Positions 23,577 through 36,646 are shown, counted from the stretch's first letter. The stretch is 64,000 nt of DNA from Amaurobius ferox (GCA_951213105.1 OX578140.1:30318780-30382779), one strand, 5' to 3'. The notes: generated by a model not told the origin, from the sequence alone. Program-made: numbers and translations.

Positions 23577-24340
23577 GTCATATGCTGAGATTGCGAAATG
23601 TGAAATTTTAAATAATGATTCCAATGAATTAATAAAACTTTTTATTTATTACATAATACTGGATCTTAGGATACTCGTACATTAAAGATATTGGACAACT
23701 TCGTAATTTACATGGTGCTCTGAGGATGAGCGTACACATTTTAATGAAAACGAAATGCATTGAGAACAAGTCCGAAAACAGAATCACAGACAATCTCCTA
23801 CAAAATATAATTCTCGCGAAATCCTCCGTCCTCGCCGAAGGAAAGATCAATTTAATATTTCATAGTTTTTAGCATTATTCGACTAGTAACTTATGAACAA
23901 AATAATGTGTTTATGCCCCGAGGGCAAACGCGTCTTACCTACTCAAAATTACAACGCCAAGTGAGACTAATTACATTTTTCATAAGCGGGCGTCGTTAGT
24001 GTAAGTGCACTCTCGTGTGACGTCATATAAAATAGGACCAGTACATTTCAATATGAAATGTACATCCGGGTTAACGCTCGAAGCGCCAGAAGTGTATCAT
24101 AATGCATAGTGTTAATGACACAAACAGAGAGACTCCTGAAGTGGAAGGGAAGCATTTGGCGAGTTATGAATTTGAAATAAAAAAGAATAGTGTTCTGAAT
24201 GGAAAACGAAATTAACTTTTGCCGAATGTAATAGAACAAAATAGAATTTTGAAGTCGCGTTTCCTAAAATAAAATTTAGAAGAATTTAATTAATAAATGG
24301 GGGTAAGGAGTTCATAACACTTCCTAGTATATAAGAAATG
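23577..24340. other. Unassigned DNA
   Basis: No gene recognised apart from the promoter-like cluster at 24018-24063. Confidence 0.4.
24018..24063 (+). promoter_or_regulatory. CRE palindrome, TATA box and hairpin
   Basis: TGACGTCA (24018-24025) directly abuts TATAAAATA (24026-24034). A perfect 10-bp inverted repeat GTACATTTCA/TGAAATGTAC (24041-24063) with a 3-base loop follows. No convincing coding sequence lies downstream, so this could be an orphan promoter or chance. Confidence 0.3.
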
Positions 24341-24344
24341 CTCC

Positions 24345-24665
24345 CGCTTTCCGTTTGTTTGTAAAACATGGTGATGCATTTGATTGACGAAAACATCGTC
24401 AAAATTGCACAAATGCCGCTAAATTTATGAAACTAACGCCTAATTGGCGAATTGATTATTAAAATATTTTAATACATGGATTATATCGCTTATTGAGTAT
24501 GCTATCAATGCTGGTATGCACACTTTTGCGAAATATAATTTAATTGGGTACTTTGAAATAGTTTTACATGTTGTTATCGTCTTGTACATTATTTTTTTAC
24601 TGTAAAAGGAGTAAATTCATTGCATTATATAAGGAGAGTCATGTGCTGCTTACATCAGATTTTTT
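24345..24665 (+). repeat. Old 3' fragment of family A
   Basis: AAATTGCACAAATGCCGCTAAATTTATGAAACTAACGCC precedes TGCATTATATAAGGAGAGTC and the CATGTG/CTGCTTACATCAGATTTTTTT end. The 5' part is lost. Confidence 0.6.
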
Positions 24666-26868
24666 TATTATTTTCTGAAACAGTAGCATACTATACAGTA
24701 AAACTAATGTTATTTAAAACAGTAACATTAAGCAGTTAACATAAATATTTTAATTTTTTCCCCTCATAGTCCTACTTTGAAAGACAAGACAGTGGTATGT
24801 TTTGGATTTTCTATAGATAAATAATTCTTTTTTCTACCGTTTACTCTACAAATATTAGTACACTGTTATTAAATATCAAATGATATTGAGTCTTATTAAA
24901 AATATAGTATTTTTCTGAAGTCTTCTATTTTTCCATTGCTATCAAATAATACTTATTATTTAATAAAGTTTTCCAATAATAATTTTTATTTAATAAAGTT
25001 TTCAATTAATACTTATTATTTGATAACATTTAAGAAATACTTCGTATAATACTTAGTACTTCATTATTTCTGATATAAACATTTTTGTTTTACTTTGAGA
25101 TTTTATAGAAAAGAGTAAAATAAAACATTTTTAATGTACGCAGCAACAATATCACACACGCAAAATCCGCCTGTAGGAAATCTCAGACAAAAAATTTCTC
25201 TTCTATTATAGTTTACATTAGCTATCGGGAGGAATCGATAATATATGCATAAATTCGTGAAAATTGTGTTTTGTAATAAACATTGGCTCTTAACAGCAGC
25301 AAAAGTTTTGTAAATTACGTATCAAAAATGTAACATTATTTATTAGCATTTCTTATGTGGGCAATACATGGCGTTCCCTTCACATAGTTATACAATTAGA
25401 AAATATCTGTGATATTTATTAGATTATTTATGCATGGAAGATTATATGTGCATGCCAATCCAATTCGCTTGGCGACAAATTTTACGCAATAATGCGAAAA
25501 ATCTTGCCCTTGGAAGGGCTATTCATGAATCTGTTAATTATTCACAATATAGAAAGCTTTACTACTGGTAGAACAAGTACATTTTGTTAGGGTACATTTA
25601 GTCTAGTTAGTGCATTAGGATACAGGTACATTTAGTTTGCTTATATTTTATTTTGTTTGTTTGAAAAATCTCACCTTGTGAGAACTAGTCATTTAATATT
25701 ATTGATTCAAAATATAGAAATTGTTACTGTTCGTAAGAGAAGTGCATTTTATTAGGAAGATCTTAGGGTTGTATAATTAATTAAATTGTTTGTAATGATT
25801 GAGTGGTTTTTCTTGTGTTGGGTGATTTTAAGAGCATAAACGCTTCAAACGGCCGGATAGAAAAGAATATTTTAATAACCTTTTAATAAATTGATTTAAT
25901 GCCCCATTGTCAGTTAGTTTATAATAAATATCACTTGAATACAAAGTTGGAACTTTTGGCAGCTTTTAAGGTTTTAACATTTTGCAGTTTTAGCTGAAGT
26001 TAAAAAAAATTTAAAATTTAGCCCCAAACGTTTACTATGGTAACATTACTGATAAAATGCATTTAAGTCTTTGCACTTAATAATTACCTTTACACAAAAA
26101 ACCACACACATTACATACAAATTACTCTCAAAAACTTTACTAAGAGCAGTGTTATACCCTAATGTAATCTTGAAATGAGGTAGAATGCTACTCATGGCTT
26201 TAATACATAGGGAAATATTTCCCTCGGCTGGTCAATTTTTCATTTTCCGCCCACAAGCTCACGCTATCGCATTTCGAGCAGGCCCGGACATTTTTCTCTG
26301 GCGTCACGATGGACGGAGCATGACGAAGATATGTGAAATATTGCCAAAGTGCCTCGACATTTTTATGATTACTTCAGCACTCTGGCAAATAGTATTATTT
26401 AAAACGTAAACAAACACAAGTATAATGTACCTGAGACTCTGCGAGAATAAGATACATATTTAGATCAAGAGCATAGTCAGGAAATATTTCTAGGGGCAGT
26501 TGCAATAGATAATTTTATAGCTCTCAATTCACAACATATACGAGTTATTTCACCAAACTCTAACTTATTCATAATAAACACATTTAAACCCTTAAAATTT
26601 GAGATGAAAAAATTAAATATGTGTTTTAATTACAAAATTTTTAAACTTCAAAAATAATTTTTGGATATTTATACGTATATTTTACCTATATTACGTAATT
26701 ACGTAATTTATATGTATATGTATTTGGATATTTATACGTATAAAGTGTGGTGCAGTAAAATTTACATAAATACAATATTAACACTTAACCGATAGTGTCC
26801 CCCAGTTGACTCTGTAATCGAATAGTGAAATCTAATAAAAGTTCAATTACATTGCGTAGATACTAAAA
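24666..26868. other. Long AT-rich segment without genes
   Basis: 24945-25020 holds tandem TACTTATTATTTAATAAAGTTTTC copies. 26215-26350 is GC-richer with a 74-codon frame that I do not recognise. 26690-26745 repeats GGATATTTATACGTATA. Nothing else is supported. Confidence 0.45.
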
Positions 26869-28164
26869 AACAAGAAAGATCAATCATGCTTAAAGCATTG
26901 ATTATGAAACACTTTCCAACTTCAATGTAATTTTATTTAAACATGTCTAAAATGCAATACATTTCTCGGTAATATTTTAAAACTTATCACAATACTACAT
27001 TAATTTATTATATTTGAAAACTTAAACCTTCATCGAAAAAAAATGAACTACATTCAAATGACGGCATTGAAATATAAATTGCCTGGTTTAAACATCTCTA
27101 AAATGTGATACATTCCTCGGTAATAATTTTAGAATTATAATAATACTACGATAATTTATTATATTTGAAAACTTCATCGAAAACAACTGAAATTCATTCA
27201 AATGACGTCATAGAAAAAATAACACGCCTGGCTCTCTCGTTAAAAGCAACATTTCATTCATAAATAATTTCCCATTTATGTCATTCATCACAATACTACA
27301 ATAATTTATTTTATTTAAAAATTAAGACCATGGAGCTACAAGTAATTAAACTCTATGCGTAAAACTTCATCGAAAAAAATCGTCCTTCTCTTTTTAAAAT
27401 CAGTGAATATTTTATTTATATCATCTATGCAGACTCCTTGAACTAAATGATTTCGTGTTAAAGAAATACAGCAATTCTAATACAACTAATTCTACATATT
27501 TTGCTATTTATATTTTACATAGGTGAAAAATAGGCTTCGTTGTAGAAATAATCAAATTTGGATGAGCATTTAAACTGAAATATATTGTAATTGCGTTGTT
27601 TCAGTATGTAGATGCATAGAATTTAAGCATAAATAAAGTAGTTTTAGGACGGATACAACACTCAATACGAATTAAAAAGAACTTTAAAAATCACCATTTT
27701 GAGACAAGATGGATGCCATATATCATTTTGAAGTGGGTCACGTGATCGTTTCATATCATGGTCACGTGATCGTTTCATATAAGAGGTGTTATTATTATTT
27801 TAATTTTTATTTAAAAAACTACTGAATATATTTTGCTGAATTTTTTTTTACATATTTTATGGAACAATTTGCATATTACCTAAAATTTTCGAAGCGATTT
27901 GCGAATTTTAAATCAGCTTCAAAATGTTTGAAAAATTAGGTCCCATAGTTCTCAGTGTATTTCATTTCTCTAACCCGGGTTCAATCCAAAACTGATTGGG
28001 TGATATTATTCATTTATATTCCCATAGGTCCTACAGACCGTCTGAACAACATACTAAAATTTCATTTTGATTAAGTCATTTTTACGGCAGTTATCGTGCT
28101 AACGGACAGACAGACAGAATGAACAAAGTCATAAACACTTCTCAACTTTGTTGTAAAGTGTTAA
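26869..28164 (-). mobile_element. Family E element, full length (E3)
   Basis: Close match to E1 over its whole length, with both termini, three internal units, a conserved TGACGTCA (27203-27210) and only two to three CAGA units in the microsatellite. Confidence 0.8.
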
Positions 28165-28412
28165 AACACCAGTCAATTTGTAGCCACTAATACATTTATT
28201 AAACACATAAATTACCAAACACACTAATAATAAACAAACACTATACACTTAAATGTTCCAAGCTTGACCTGGGGGTGTATGTGGTTGTTATGGCAAATGC
28301 TACTTCTAATTACCAATAATTGAAATTGAAGTTGGTACAGTAAGGAAAATTTCCCAAAAGCTTAAACTTACACTGACACTTAGATTTAGATTAAAATATA
28401 AAGACACATTTG
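28165..28412. other. Unassigned AT-rich spacer
   Basis: Nothing recognised. Confidence 0.4.
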
Positions 28413-28900
28413 TGAGACCAGAAATTGAGTTCACACCAGATTTTAGTGAGACAGTTTTATGTTCAATATTTATGGCGGGCTGCAATATCCAATGAATTTA
28501 ATAATTAAGATAATGTTCTGAATAACTGGTTTTATTTGTTAACAATTGCGTAATTAATTGAGTAGTATTATGCTAATATGTATTCTATTCCAGTAACTCG
28601 CACGAAAGAAAATAATAGTGGGTTTTAATAGTGGGAAACAATTCAATGTGTTTAATGTTATAAAGATCAATGTGTTACGATATTACGGCTATGTTTTGAT
28701 AATTCAATTTAATAGTATGCTTTGCATAATACTCATATGATGCTTAAATTGGTATTAGGAAATAATCAACGCAACTAAGAATAAGTAAACTTTAATGTTT
28801 TATTTTCAAATATGCGGCATTATTAAGTAATCAATGCAGTAATTAAATCAATCTAATAAAGTAATAATCTTTAAGTAACCTTTTCTGTGCACCACAACAT
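28413..28900 (+). mobile_element. Repeat J, shorter copy (J2)
   Basis: TGTGAGACCAG start, GAGACAGTTTTATGTTCAATATTTATG, ACTCGCACNARAGA, GTGGGTTTTAATAG and GTGCACCACA end, all as in J1. The region corresponding to the J1 TATA box is missing. Confidence 0.5.
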
Positions 28901-28909
28901 TACATCACA

Positions 28910-28934
28910 AAAAAAAAAAAAAAAAAAAAAAAAA
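28910..28934 (+). repeat. Poly-A run
   Basis: About 25 A residues shortly after J2, followed by repeated ACACATTTGAAAA blocks to 29000. Could be a retroposon tail. Confidence 0.85.
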
Positions 28935-29039
28935 TTGAAACATAATTGAAAATTTGAAAACACATTTGACACATTTGAAAACACATTTTGAAAATTTAAA
29001 ACATAATATCTCCAACACAAACGAATGGCTTGTGTAATC

Positions 29040-30060
29040 CTCCCAAAATAGATCATTCAAGAGTTCATAGTGCTAAGGGCTTGGTGTAGGCGAGAAAAAT
29101 ACAGTTCAAAAAGGCCTCCTGTTATAGGCGACATTGCGGAGATTGGGAGTATGCTGGCGCGGTGACCGTTATACTCTCCAATTAGCGGTTGGTGTCAGAT
29201 CCCGCCAAAAGTTCTTGAGTGCATCCAGATCCTGGCTACTCGCTGACGGTTATACCTGTTACTAAGGGCCGGGTTGCCTTCTGCATGGGGCCCGTGTGAT
29301 GACAAGAAAAGAGGACTTTCGCTGCTGACCGATAATGGTTTTCACAACCGTCTGGATCAACTCCAGTTCGTTCTGCGGGATGATGTCCTAGTTCATTATT
29401 AATCTATTTTTCAGGTAGCCGAGCTCTACGGTCGTAGATAATGCTCCAACATCTAGTGCTCGGATTATGTTTTCCGCGGCACGTTCTTAAAACTACCGCT
29501 ACAGGAATAGCAGGGATGCAGGTTTTCCGATTACCGTAGACTGCAAAAGTTTGGAGCGGCTCGATCCGTAGCCGGGGCAAGTCATGACAAAAAATGAGAC
29601 CCTCTCTCTCTCAATGAAGAGAAAACTGGAAATTTTACTGAACTTTTTTAAATCAAGTCCCTTCACATTTTGAAGAGGGGGGAGCAAAATGCGGTGGAAA
29701 GTTGTCCGCTCATTCTTTATATCACTTATGCGTGAGGAATCTGTAGTACCAATCCCGGCTAAATTATTGGATTGCGGATTGACGCTCATTTTATATTCGT
29801 TCCAATGAAATCAGATGACCTGCGGGTTTCCTAGCAGCTGGGAGGTCTCGTCCGGGCCCCGGAGTGACTTCACACTTGACAGGAGCTATACATTTCAAGA
29901 GATTTGACGTTTCAATTTTAGAGATTTACTACGGCATCTCTTATAGAAAATTTACAACGTCTGTCCTGACCATTCAAACCTGGGCGCCGAACTGTCCTAT
30001 CACGTCTGTGAGGAATCATCGTTCTACAATTAACTGACCATACACATTACCTACATTGCG
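29040..30060 (-). other. GC-richer possible retroelement relic
   Basis: Composition rises clearly above the surroundings. On the minus strand, TTCGGCGCCCAGGTTTGAA (29981-29996 region) resembles a retroviral-type primer-binding site. A 96-codon frame (29499-29789) begins MSVNPQSNNLAGIGTTDSSR; I do not recognise it as Gag or any known domain. Frames further downstream are interrupted. It could equally be an eroded host exon. Confidence 0.3.
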
Positions 30061-30655
30061 TAATTACTACTTCCCTCCTTTCCTTCCTGGGGCGAGCCAG
30101 GTGAGCGTGACTGGTATTTGCACTATGTGCAAATATATGTCATGCTTCCTAATATAAAGTTGATTATGTGTTTCTATGAGTGAAAAAAAAAAGTGAATTG
30201 TGATTTTTATTAGACAAGTATGCTTCATAGATTAGAAAGCATTTATAACGGGTTCTGCTGTGAAACAGTATGACGAATTTTAGACTCATTTTAAGCTTTC
30301 ACATATTATTATACCTCGATAATTTTACATTAAATAAAATTACTCTAAAAACTATTCTAAAAGCTATTACAAAATAAATATTTTATATTTTCTTTATGTT
30401 TCATTAGCAATAGAATTGCGATTGAAGTCCATTTACGAATCAAAAACATTTCTTCAACGATCAAAGTCATTGTAACGATCCAAGCTAGGAAGAAATATTA
30501 TTTGTAGATAAATTAATATAGACCCCCCCCCCCCACGAGTGGGAAAAATTAAGTCACGTGTATCGTAGTGTGTGTATCACGTGTATCGTAGTGTATCGTA
30601 GTCACGTGTATCGTATCAAAATGTGTATCGTAGCTGGTCTTCACTACAGGGATTG
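30061..30655. other. Unassigned DNA with short repeats
   Basis: A run of 13 C lies near 30523-30535. The CACGTGTATCGTA cluster is listed separately. Confidence 0.5.
30555..30632 (+). repeat. CACGTGTATCGTA repeat cluster
   Basis: CACGTGTATCGTA at 30555, 30578 and 30603, with further GTGTATCGTA copies at 30591 and 30623. Each full unit contains the E-box CACGTG. Confidence 0.8.
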
Positions 30656-30659
30656 AAAC

Positions 30660-31045
30660 TATTATATTTCGTGATCATTCAGTGGTAAATATTAACATCT
30701 TTTAAACACGATTATGTGAAATGTTGTCCTATATGCTATCATGTGAAAAAGTATAAAATTTTGTTCTCTTGAAATTTTAAAATTTCTACATAGTCCTTGA
30801 TTTTTCGATAAAAAAGCGAAATATAAAGTTTCGTAAAAATCCATTAGCATTTGTGGCAGCTATCGTGTAAACAAGAAATTGACCACAGACAGACAAGCAG
30901 GTTGATAGACAGACATAAGGACTGATATTACTCTAAAAATAAAAAAACGCGTCCAGGATGTCCCTTAAACATATAGGTATCAAAATCTTGAAATCGAACA
31001 CTTTCGTGAAAACAATTCTTTCAATATATTTTATATGAGAAAGTA
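30660..31045 (-). repeat. Repeat G (copy G3, partial)
   Basis: Minus-strand match to G1/G2: GTCTGTNTGTCTG, CACGATAGCTGCCACAAATGCTAATGG and TTACGAAACTTTATAT. Confidence 0.55.
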
Positions 31046-31068
31046 AAATTTGCGCCATTCCTAAGTTA

Positions 31069-32026
31069 AAAAATCTGATGTGGGCAACATATGACTTTCC
31101 TTATATAATGCAATGAATTTACTACTTTTACAGTAAAAAAAATAGGTTTTTCTTATAGTAGATACTTATATTATTTCCAAGATAGTGAATTTTCGAAAAT
31201 TAGTCGTCATTTTCATTGATTTAGCGTCATTTTAATCCATTTGCCGAGATTTTCGTTAATTTGACAACATTACAAAAAGTCGCCAAGTTGGCGACATTCC
31301 GCCAAATTCGTCGCCAAAATTTCGCCAAGCTTTACTGACAGAGAAATAAGTTATTCTTATAACAGATAAATGACTATTGGCGTTCAAATGCATAAGTATT
31401 ACTCGAAGTATCTTTTCTCATGAATGGAACGAGCTAGATCCACAAGAATGATGTCACCCAATTTATCGCATGGTATTACATATGAAAAGTGAACATGTTT
31501 CTCAAAGGAAATATATTTTTTTTATTTTATATGACTTTTTGATAATTTTTTTGAAAAATGTGAAATATTTCGAGAACGGTTCATGTTAGCGTTCTAAATT
31601 TTATGTTAATCGTTTTCTAATGAAAAATTACATAAGAAATGTCTATTTGCGTAACTTTGTTAGCGGTTTTGATTTTTTGACGATTTTTTCAAAATTTCAC
31701 TCAAAAATTTAGGGGGTTCTGAACATTCGATTAAGTTTAAAAACAATAGGCTTTCAGTGTTTCTGGATTGTGATTTTTGTACTAAATTTCGTTCGAATCG
31801 GTCCATTCGTTCGTCAGTTATCGCCTCCACAGACCTACTGACACACACACACACGCACACACACACACACACATACTTTCACACACACACACACACAGAT
31901 ATCACTTCAAAAATGTTTGATTCGTGATCAGGGACACTTGAAACGTGCTCTCCCGTCGAAAACTCGAATTCGAATTTTCGACCACATCACAATACTTTCC
32001 TTATACATTATGTACATAAGGAAAGT
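31069..32026 (-). mobile_element. Family A HINE-like element (A3)
   Basis: Both ends are present: TCTGATGTGGGCAACATATG at left and ATACATTATGTACATAAGGAAAGT at right. Long CA tracts lie at 31840-31897. The 20-bp block is near 31200-31270. No clear target duplication; T/A-rich flanks. Confidence 0.75.
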
Positions 32027-32078
32027 AATAAAAATGATAACCTGACTTCATTAAATTCTAATAAATACATTTATATTA

Positions 32079-32124
32079 TTAACACTTTACAACAAAGTTG
32101 AAAAGTGTTTATGACTTTGTTCAT

Positions 32125-32178
<54 letters not shown>

Positions 32179-32485
32179 CGTTAGCACGATAACTGCCGTA
32201 AAAATGAGTTTATCAAAATGAAATTTTAGTATGTTGTTCAGACGGTCTGTAGGACCTATGGGAATATAAATAAATAATATCACCCAATTAGTTTTTTATT
32301 GAACCCGGGTTGAAAAAATGAAATACATTGAACCCTATGGGACCTAATTTTTCAAACATTTTTTAAGTAAATTTAAAATTCACGAATTGCTTCGAAATTT
32401 TTAGGAAATATTCACATTATCCCATAGAATATATAAAAAAAAATTCAGTAAAATATGTTAAGTAGTTTTTTAATTAAAAAAATTA
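32079..32485 (+). mobile_element. Family E element, 5' part only (E4)
   Basis: Starts TTAACACTTTACAACAAAG, has the longest CTGT tract in the window, and runs through the CCCATAGAATATATAAAAAAA block. It stops matching E after the AGTAGTTTTTTAATTAAAA region. The 3' two-thirds are absent. Confidence 0.7.
32126..32177 (+). repeat. (CTGT)13 microsatellite in E4
   Basis: About 13 perfect tetranucleotide units. Other E copies have one to six. Confidence 0.9.
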
Positions 32486-32885
32486 TTTAATATAGGGAAA
32501 AAACAAATTCAATTAAATTCTGACTTTGGGATATCTTCCAGAAAGAAAAGAGAGAGATATTATATAATAAATATCTCTCCATTTGTTTAAACGTTTTGCA
32601 TATGGGAGTGGCTTCATATTTTAAAATAAATTTGGTAGATAACAATTTTTCATTTTTTTAAAATTTTATATAACTCTTCATGATAAATTTAATTGATGGC
32701 ATTTTAAATGCACTTTCCTACGTCCTAGAGAGTTAAAATTTGGTACACAGCTTAAATTTGTTGAACATTTTATTCGACAAAAATTTGATGGATCTTTAAA
32801 TATAGATCATACATTTTTTTTTGAAATGGCCTGAAAATAATCCCCGTTCACTTCTATAAATCATTGGTGTAATATTGTTAAAAAT
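32486..32885. other. Unassigned spacer with hairpin
   Basis: GAGAGATATT/AATATCTCTC (about 32550-32578) forms a 10-bp stem. No gene seen. Confidence 0.5.
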
Positions 32886-33707
32886 TCTGATGTGGACAGC
32901 ACATGTCTTTCTCTGCAGACTCATATTCGTTCTCTTTATTTATTCAGTGATAATTTGAGTTTATCTGCACAACATAAGTATTTTAAATGACATTGAATTT
33001 ACACGTTAAACTTAAATTTGGTTCTCATTTGATAGCTGGACTTATTGTCAAAGGTGGCGTAGCGAAAACGCGAAAAAACTAGAATATCTCAAAAACGGCT
33101 AGTCCTAGAGTAATGGGGTTAGTCTTATTCTTTTTGTTGTCAAAAATCACATATAAAATAGGAATTTAATTGATATAATTGAGCACACGTAGTCTTTTAT
33201 TTTTATATATAACGATTTTTGCTGGCCATTTCGCAAAAATAGCCCGTTCCTTTTTCCCGAATCGTAGTAGAATAACCTACAAATGATTTATATACAAAAT
33301 TTTGTTAAATTTGGTATATAAATCACTTGTAGGTTATTGAAATATTATACTCCAAATTTTGTTAAATTTGGTTCATTAGTTTTTAGCTAGAGTGGATAAA
33401 GGCAATTTCTGCGGCCATTTCGCAAAGAAGGCAGATTCTTTTATTACGAATCGTACTATAATCTAATGAACATCAGGATTTCCCACAAAAAACATACCTA
33501 CCAAATTGTATGAAATTCGGTCCATTAGTTTTTCAATTAGAGTGGATGTAATATCCACACAGACACACAGAAACATACACAGATACACCCTTACACACAC
33601 AGACGTCTTCCTAAAAGTAGTTTTTTCGTGTTCTAGAAGTCCCAAAACGTGTAAATCCTTTGAAAATTCGAGTTCCGATCTTCGGCACGATTCCAATACT
33701 TTGAGTA
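32886..33707 (-). mobile_element. Family B HINE-like element (B2)
   Basis: Minus-strand B copy: TCTGATGTGGACAGCACATG at left, repeated AACTAATGGACCGAATTT modules, a CA/AC tract at 33560-33600 and TCGTGCCGAAGATCGGAAC near the right end. The terminal palindrome is decayed. Confidence 0.65.
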
Positions 33708-33774
33708 CATACACATACACATATATATTATCTGTGTATTATCTGTGTATCTAAATTCCGTGCCTATGCAATTA

Positions 33775-34164
33775 CAATAGTTGTGATTTTAAATGATCCC
33801 TAAACTTTTATTATTTCTTCAAGGAAGCCTAATTTTAACATATGCAGAATGCAAATATCTCAAGCGATTGTAAGATGAATTACATAAGAATTGCTGAATT
33901 TTTTTCACACAAAATTATTTAGCTCTGGAGTCTGGAATACAAGTTATATGAATGAAATATTCATTGATTTTGCATAAAGAATCAGATGATTTATATTTCG
34001 ATACAGTTTTAAATATTTAAGTATAATAAATTAGTGTAGTACTGTGATAATGTAAAAGATATTACCACTGAATGAATCACATTTTAGAAATTTTTAAATG
34101 AAATTACATTTCAGTTGGAAAGTGTTTCATAATCAATGCTTATGCATGATTGATCTTTCTTGTT
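33775..34164 (+). mobile_element. Family E element, 3' part only (E5)
   Basis: Begins within the E body (TTTAAATGAT, AAGCCTAATTTT), keeps one internal unit, GTTGGAAAGTGTTTCATAATC and the terminal hairpin plus TTTCTTGTT. Confidence 0.7.
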
Positions 34165-34289
34165 TAATTTTAAATTAATACGCAACCGTATTTTTAAAAC
34201 CATTTCCATTCAATTCAATTAGATAGAGGGCAGCACTGCAGCTTGAACAAAATGTAACTCTTGATATTTTACAAATAGAGTTCAGTTTT

Positions 34290-35557
34290 TTAACACTTTA
34301 CAGCAAAGTTGAAAGTGTTTATGACTTTGTTCATTCTGTCTGTCTGTTAGCACGATAACTGCCGTAAAAATGACTTAATCAAAATGAAATTTTAGTATGT
34401 TGTTCAAACGGTCTGTAGGACCTATGGGAATATAAATGAATAATATCACCCAATTAGTTTTGGATTGAACCCGGGTTGAAAAAATTAAATACATTGAGCC
34501 CTATGGGACCAAATTTTTCAAACATTTTTTAAGCGGATTTAAAATTCACAAATTGCTTCGAAAATTTTAGGTAATAGTCAAATTGTTCCATAAAATATAT
34601 AAAAAAAATTCAGCGAAATATATTCAGTAGTTTTATAAATAAAAATTAAAATAATAATTACACATCTTATATGAAACGATCACGTGACCATGATATGAAA
34701 CGATCACATGACCCACTTCAAAATGATATATGACATCCATCTTGTTTCAAAATCGTGATTTTTTAAAGTTCTTTTTAATTCATATTGAGTGTTGTATCCG
34801 TCCTAAAACTACTTTATTTTTGCTTAAATTCTGTGCATCTACATACTAAAACAACACAATGACAATATATTTGAGTTTAAATTCTCATTCAAATTTGATT
34901 ATTTCTACAACTAAGCCTATTTTTCACCTATGTAAAATGTAAACAGCAAAATATGTAGAATGAGTTGTATTAGAATTACTGTATTTCTTTAACACAAAAT
35001 AATTCAGTCCATGGAGTCTGCATGGCTGATATGAATGAAATATTAATTGATTTTATAAACAGAAGGACGATTTTTTCGATGAAGTTTTAAGCATAGAGTT
35101 TATGAATTGTAGCTATATGGTCTTAATTTTTAAATAAAATAAATTATTATAGTATTGTGATGAATGAAATGAATGAAATCCTGCTTTTATAGAGAGATCC
35201 AGGCGTGTTATTTTTTCTATGACGTCATTTGAATTAATTTCAGTTGTTTTCGATGAAGTTTTCAAATATAATAAATTATCGTAGTATTATGACTGTTTTA
35301 AAAATATTACCGTGGAATGTATTGCATTTTAGAGATATTTAAACCAGGCAATTTATATTTCAATGCCGTCATTTGAATGAAGTTCATTTTTTTCAATGAA
35401 GGTTTAAGTTTTCAATTATAATAAATTAATGTAGTATTGTAATAAGTTTTAAAATATTACCGAGGAATATATTGCATTTTCGACTTTTTAAAATAAAATT
35501 GCATTGATAATCAATGCTTCATAATCAATGCTTTAAGCATGATTGATCTTTCTTGTT
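34290..35557 (+). mobile_element. Family E element, full length (E6)
   Basis: Both termini, short CTGT tract, ATGAAACGATCACGTGACC and its near-duplicate ATGAAACGATCACATGACC, three internal units and a conserved TGACGTCA (35220-35227). It follows E5 in the same orientation at 125 bp. Confidence 0.8.
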
Positions 35558-36646
35558 AATTTTATGGAGAAATGGCAGCATTGCTTTTTACAAAACTTCA
35601 GGGGAAATATTGATTAAGCATTCTGTGTTAAATCCAGAAAAACGTTTAGAACGTTAAGAAGTATCCTCTCAAATAAGTAGGTATACTCTTAGGAAACGGA
35701 ATGAGTATTGGAATTACGGAGTCCGTATTTCTAGAGAACTAATGTTTATATTTAAAATTACATATAAGAATAATCAGGAACAATATACAGCTAATAACAT
35801 TATAAATGTCTTGCAAGATCACAACACAAATGCTAGGTAAAATAAAACAGCAAATAAATGTTCAACTTAATTTAAAAAGCAGAGTAATCTGCTCTCAAAA
35901 CACAGACACATATCACAATTCAATTTGACTCGCACTCGTCAAAAATGAACGATGACTTCACTTAGATACTCTCCTTTTTTTTACTTTCTAGAAAGTGGTT
36001 GTATGTTCAATAGCAATGAACATTTCTAGAAAGTTTCGGTCCGGAACAGAAGGAACATTTCTAGAAAGTTCCACGTGGTCCGGAAACTCGCAATGAAATA
36101 TTTCAGCTACATCAAATTGGAATCCTTGCCGATTGTTGTGAAATTTAAATAACAATTAATAAAATATAATGTAACTCATATACTCCTATATGCTGCTCAC
36201 ATATAAATTTTAATGCAAACTAAAATAGCAAAGCAGTAATTAGAAAACGATTATAAACACATGGAGAAATCAATTAGAATAGTAAAATCATTAGTAATCG
36301 TGATCTGCACTGAAGTGTTGAAATCACTAATGAAGCAAATTTGCAAACGTAAATCCAGTCCTATTGTCGCCATAAAATCATGGACCCGCATTTGTATAAT
36401 TCTAAGACATTTCAATTATCTCAAACAATGGCGGGATCATTAGTTTAGGCAAAGACATCTACACCCTAACCATTTAAACAAATGAGTAATTGAAATTACG
36501 GATATTTTTTTTTAAATCAGAGGTATTTGCAATTATTTTGAATTTATTTTTAATGGATTAAATAGACTAAAAGTCATTTTTTCACAAAATAATTGATGGT
36601 GTGAATTTACTCCCAACATTCTCATACATTCATGTTGCATATTTTT
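35558..36646. other. Unassigned DNA
   Basis: No gene recognised. It contains the heat-shock-element-like cluster at 35985-36072. Confidence 0.4.
35985..36072 (+). promoter_or_regulatory. Cluster of three TTTCTAGAAAG motifs (HSE-like)
   Basis: TTTCTAGAAAG occurs at 35985, 36023 and 36058. The second and third extend to TTTC and TTCC, giving alternating TTC/GAA pentamers as in heat shock elements. GGTCCGGAA occurs twice nearby. No TATA box or coding sequence is evident downstream. Confidence 0.4.

Noticed and set aside
29499..29789. Gag-like gene
   Set aside because: Only a primer-binding-site resemblance supports it; no zinc knuckle, protease or RT motif is visible, so it is left as an unassigned segment.
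31840..32177. Possible CRISPR or clustered regular repeat
   Set aside because: The repetition is simple CA and CTGT microsatellite without unique spacers, inside transposons.
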